From positions 1 through 31,528 of the IMG/VR virus record IMGVR_UViG_3300022690_002240: a DNA stretch of 31,528 bases; one strand, written 5' to 3'. Made by a program: the position numbers and the translations under genes. The notes under the pieces were generated by a model. The model was not told the origin of the DNA and made no database searches. It saw only the letters and a program-made list of their open reading frames with translations. Below, piece by piece: positions 30,281 through 31,528 of the stretch (position 1 is its first letter; the number at the start of each line of letters is the position of its first letter). This DNA comes from a virus.

Positions 30281-30315
30281 CAACTTTTTAATAGTCTAAA
30301 CATAAAAATAATTCA

Positions 30316-30639
30316 TTGCAGATTTCATACACCAGAACCATCTACTATGGCACATCAAATGAAATAACACAAATCGAATTTAAAGTGAAAAAAGAATTAT
30401 CATTTTGCTGTGAAAAACTTCAAAGTATGATACAACAAAACCTGATGCCATTTACAAATTTTCAAGAAGACGCAAAAGACAAGTCAACTGCATTCCTTGG
30501 TGTTGCAATTCTTGTGCCAATTCAAAATCAACAAACCCCAATATCCATAAATGGATGCCCCTTTTGTTTGCAAAAATTAAAATTCACACAAACAGATAAA
30601 GAAGAATTTTATCTTAAAACCAAGAAATCTAAAAAATAA
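30316..30639 (+). CDS. Small Cys-rich protein
   Basis: This 107-residue protein starts at TTG 30316 and has SFCCEKL near 33-39 and GCPFCLQKL near 88-96, a CC...CxxC arrangement that could bind zinc. It is otherwise amphipathic with a Lys-rich tail. No family is recognised. It lies between the fibre and the secreted protein that leaves the window. Confidence 0.55.
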   Translation: MQISYTRTIYYGTSNEITQIEFKVKKELSFCCEKLQSMIQQNLMPFTNFQEDAKDKSTAFLGVAILVPIQNQQTPISINGCPFCLQKLKFTQTDKEEFYLKTKKSKK

Positions 30640-30665
30640 ATAGATAACAATCAATCATTCATTCA

Positions 30666-30680
30666 TAATACTTAAATTAC
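30666..30680 (+). promoter_or_regulatory. TATA-like box before the final secreted-protein gene
   Basis: AATACTTAAATTACG lies about 25 bases before the GTG at 30700, consistent with a leaderless archaeal transcript. Confidence 0.35.
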
Positions 30681-30699
30681 GTTTTTCTAATATTATATT

Positions 30700-31528
30700 G
30701 TGAAACTTTTCTTTAGTTTGATTATTATCTTACTTTTAGCTATCTCAATCCCTATCACATCATTTGCATTAACTTCAAATGATTCACAATACTTAGGAAC
30801 AGCACCAATTCAAGAACCAACTGTTATCCCATCCTATCAAGGTGAATACATCACTACTAACAGTAGCACGTATCACAAATCAAACCTATTAGATTCTCAC
30901 AATACAAACAAACCAATCAAGCACTATGAAATGTATTCTATCCTTGCAGATATTGATGATGCATTCAAATCAGTTATTTTAAACATTCATTTACAATTAG
31001 GCAATCTTCAAACATCAGTTGCTAATCTAGAAACAGCTAGTGCATCACACGATTCGCAATTATATATTTTAATGAATAATAACAATACATCATCATCAAT
31101 TGATATTTACGAATCAGCACCATTTACATCATTAATGCGTGATGTGTACAAACCACAATGGATTGATCTTTATGAAAAAGAATTTAATATCTATGTAACA
31201 AGTCCAATACATATTAGTAATGTGGAAAGTATGTTGACAGGAAATACTACAATGTATAATTACACACAAGCATTATTTGATATTCAAAGTCAACGATTAA
31301 CTATAGGCCAATCAAATTATGATGATTGGATTCTATCTAATCCCGATTATGATCCCTCTATAGAAGACTTGACTGTTGCTGATTCATCATTACCTGGAAT
31401 TGACAGATATAATTTTGAATACAATACTGTTAAAGATCATGTTGATCAACCAATAATTGCAATGGCAAAAATTCAATTATTCAATTCAACAATACCTGAA
31501 AATCTTTTTCTCAAAGGAATTGGCATGA
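30700..31528 (+). CDS. Secreted protein, 3' end beyond the window
   Basis: The frame is open for 276 codons from GTG 30700 to the last base. It begins MKLFFSLIIILLLAISIPIT then SFALTSND, a signal peptide with likely cleavage after SFA. The mature part is polar with Asn/Ser/Thr/Tyr-rich regions, a helical stretch (about 85-125, possible coiled coil) and potential N-glycosylation sites (NSS, NNT, NTS, NTT). No Cys-rich or catalytic motif is seen. Together with the protein at 18603 it shows that the element exports at least two proteins. It could be a virion surface component or an exported host modifier. Confidence 0.72.
   Translation, partial: MKLFFSLIIILLLAISIPITSFALTSNDSQYLGTAPIQEPTVIPSYQGEYITTNSSTYHKSNLLDSHNTNKPIKHYEMYSILADIDDAFKSVILNIHLQLGNLQTSVANLETASASHDSQLYILMNNNNTSSSIDIYESAPFTSLMRDVYKPQWIDLYEKEFNIYVTSPIHISNVESMLTGNTTMYNYTQALFDIQSQRLTIGQSNYDDWILSNPDYDPSIEDLTVADSSLPGIDRYNFEYNTVKDHVDQPIIAMAKIQLFNSTIPENLFLKGIGM

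Noticed and set aside
1-31528. tRNA, rRNA, integrase, diversity-generating retroelement or insertion sequence
   Set aside because: I found no cloverleaf-like GC-rich segment, no tyrosine or serine recombinase motif, no reverse transcriptase motif and no transposase or terminal inverted repeats of IS type.
1-31528. Window as a complete circular genome
   Set aside because: The two ends do not overlap and a gene runs off each end; head-tail connector genes are not evident, so part of the genome is probably missing.

Overview
The window is a continuous piece of an AT-rich (about two-thirds A+T by eye) tailed-virus genome, free or integrated, that most likely infects or resides in a marine ammonia-oxidising archaeon (Nitrososphaerota, Nitrosopumilus-like). 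The archaeal call rests on four things. Most genes lack Shine-Dalgarno sites, and several have TATA-like boxes about 25 nt before the start, which fits leaderless mRNAs. TTG and GTG starts are frequent. Small zinc-finger proteins are abundant. The secreted proteins carry signal peptides of the '...DDAFA' type, and one large secreted protein contains a module I recognise from Nitrosopumilus surface proteins. The virus call rests on a complete HK97-type head set and a long non-contractile tail set; no sheath gene is seen, so a siphovirus-like particle is likely.

Layout. 1-2.6 kb: end of an unknown gene, zinc-ribbon protein, tail tube, tail-assembly chaperone with a -1 frameshift (G/GT type), and a gp10-like tail protein. 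2.6-2.9 kb: one small membrane protein on the minus strand, the only convincing minus-strand gene. 3.0-9.5 kb: tape measure, baseplate/hub-like protein, LamG-domain protein, fibre-associated protein and a very glycine-rich fibre. 9.5-11.0 kb: two Fe(II)/2-oxoglutarate oxygenases and an unknown gene, translationally coupled. 11.0-14.6 kb: a structured intergenic region, a chain of overlapping microproteins, a Dam-type adenine methyltransferase, zinc-ribbon and HNH-like proteins. 14.6-15.0 kb: a non-coding, repeat-rich block that could be a replication origin or control region. 15.0-21.0 kb: HTH protein (possible small terminase), a RanBP2-type zinc-finger microprotein, a protein with about 30 SAA[R/E/W] repeats, two ribbon-helix-helix proteins, several zinc-finger microproteins and a large secreted protein. 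21.0-30.3 kb: large terminase, portal, protease/scaffold with a MuF-like domain in the -1 frame, decoration-like protein, major capsid protein and a fibre. 30.3-31.5 kb: small Cys-rich protein and a secreted protein running off the end.

How they work together: terminase, portal, protease/scaffold, decoration and capsid proteins build and fill the head. Tube, chaperones, tape measure and hub build the tail. The LamG and glycine-rich proteins probably bind the host, and the adjacent oxygenases may hydroxylate fibre residues. The central small genes look like early or regulatory genes; two of those transcription units and the lone minus-strand gene share a nearly identical promoter module. The strongest unusual signals are two separate candidate -1 frameshift sites (one identical to the lambda G/GT heptamer, the other joining a MuF-like domain to the capsid protease), the shared promoter module, and the oxygenase-fibre neighbourhood. 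No integrase, tRNA, rRNA or CRISPR array was seen.
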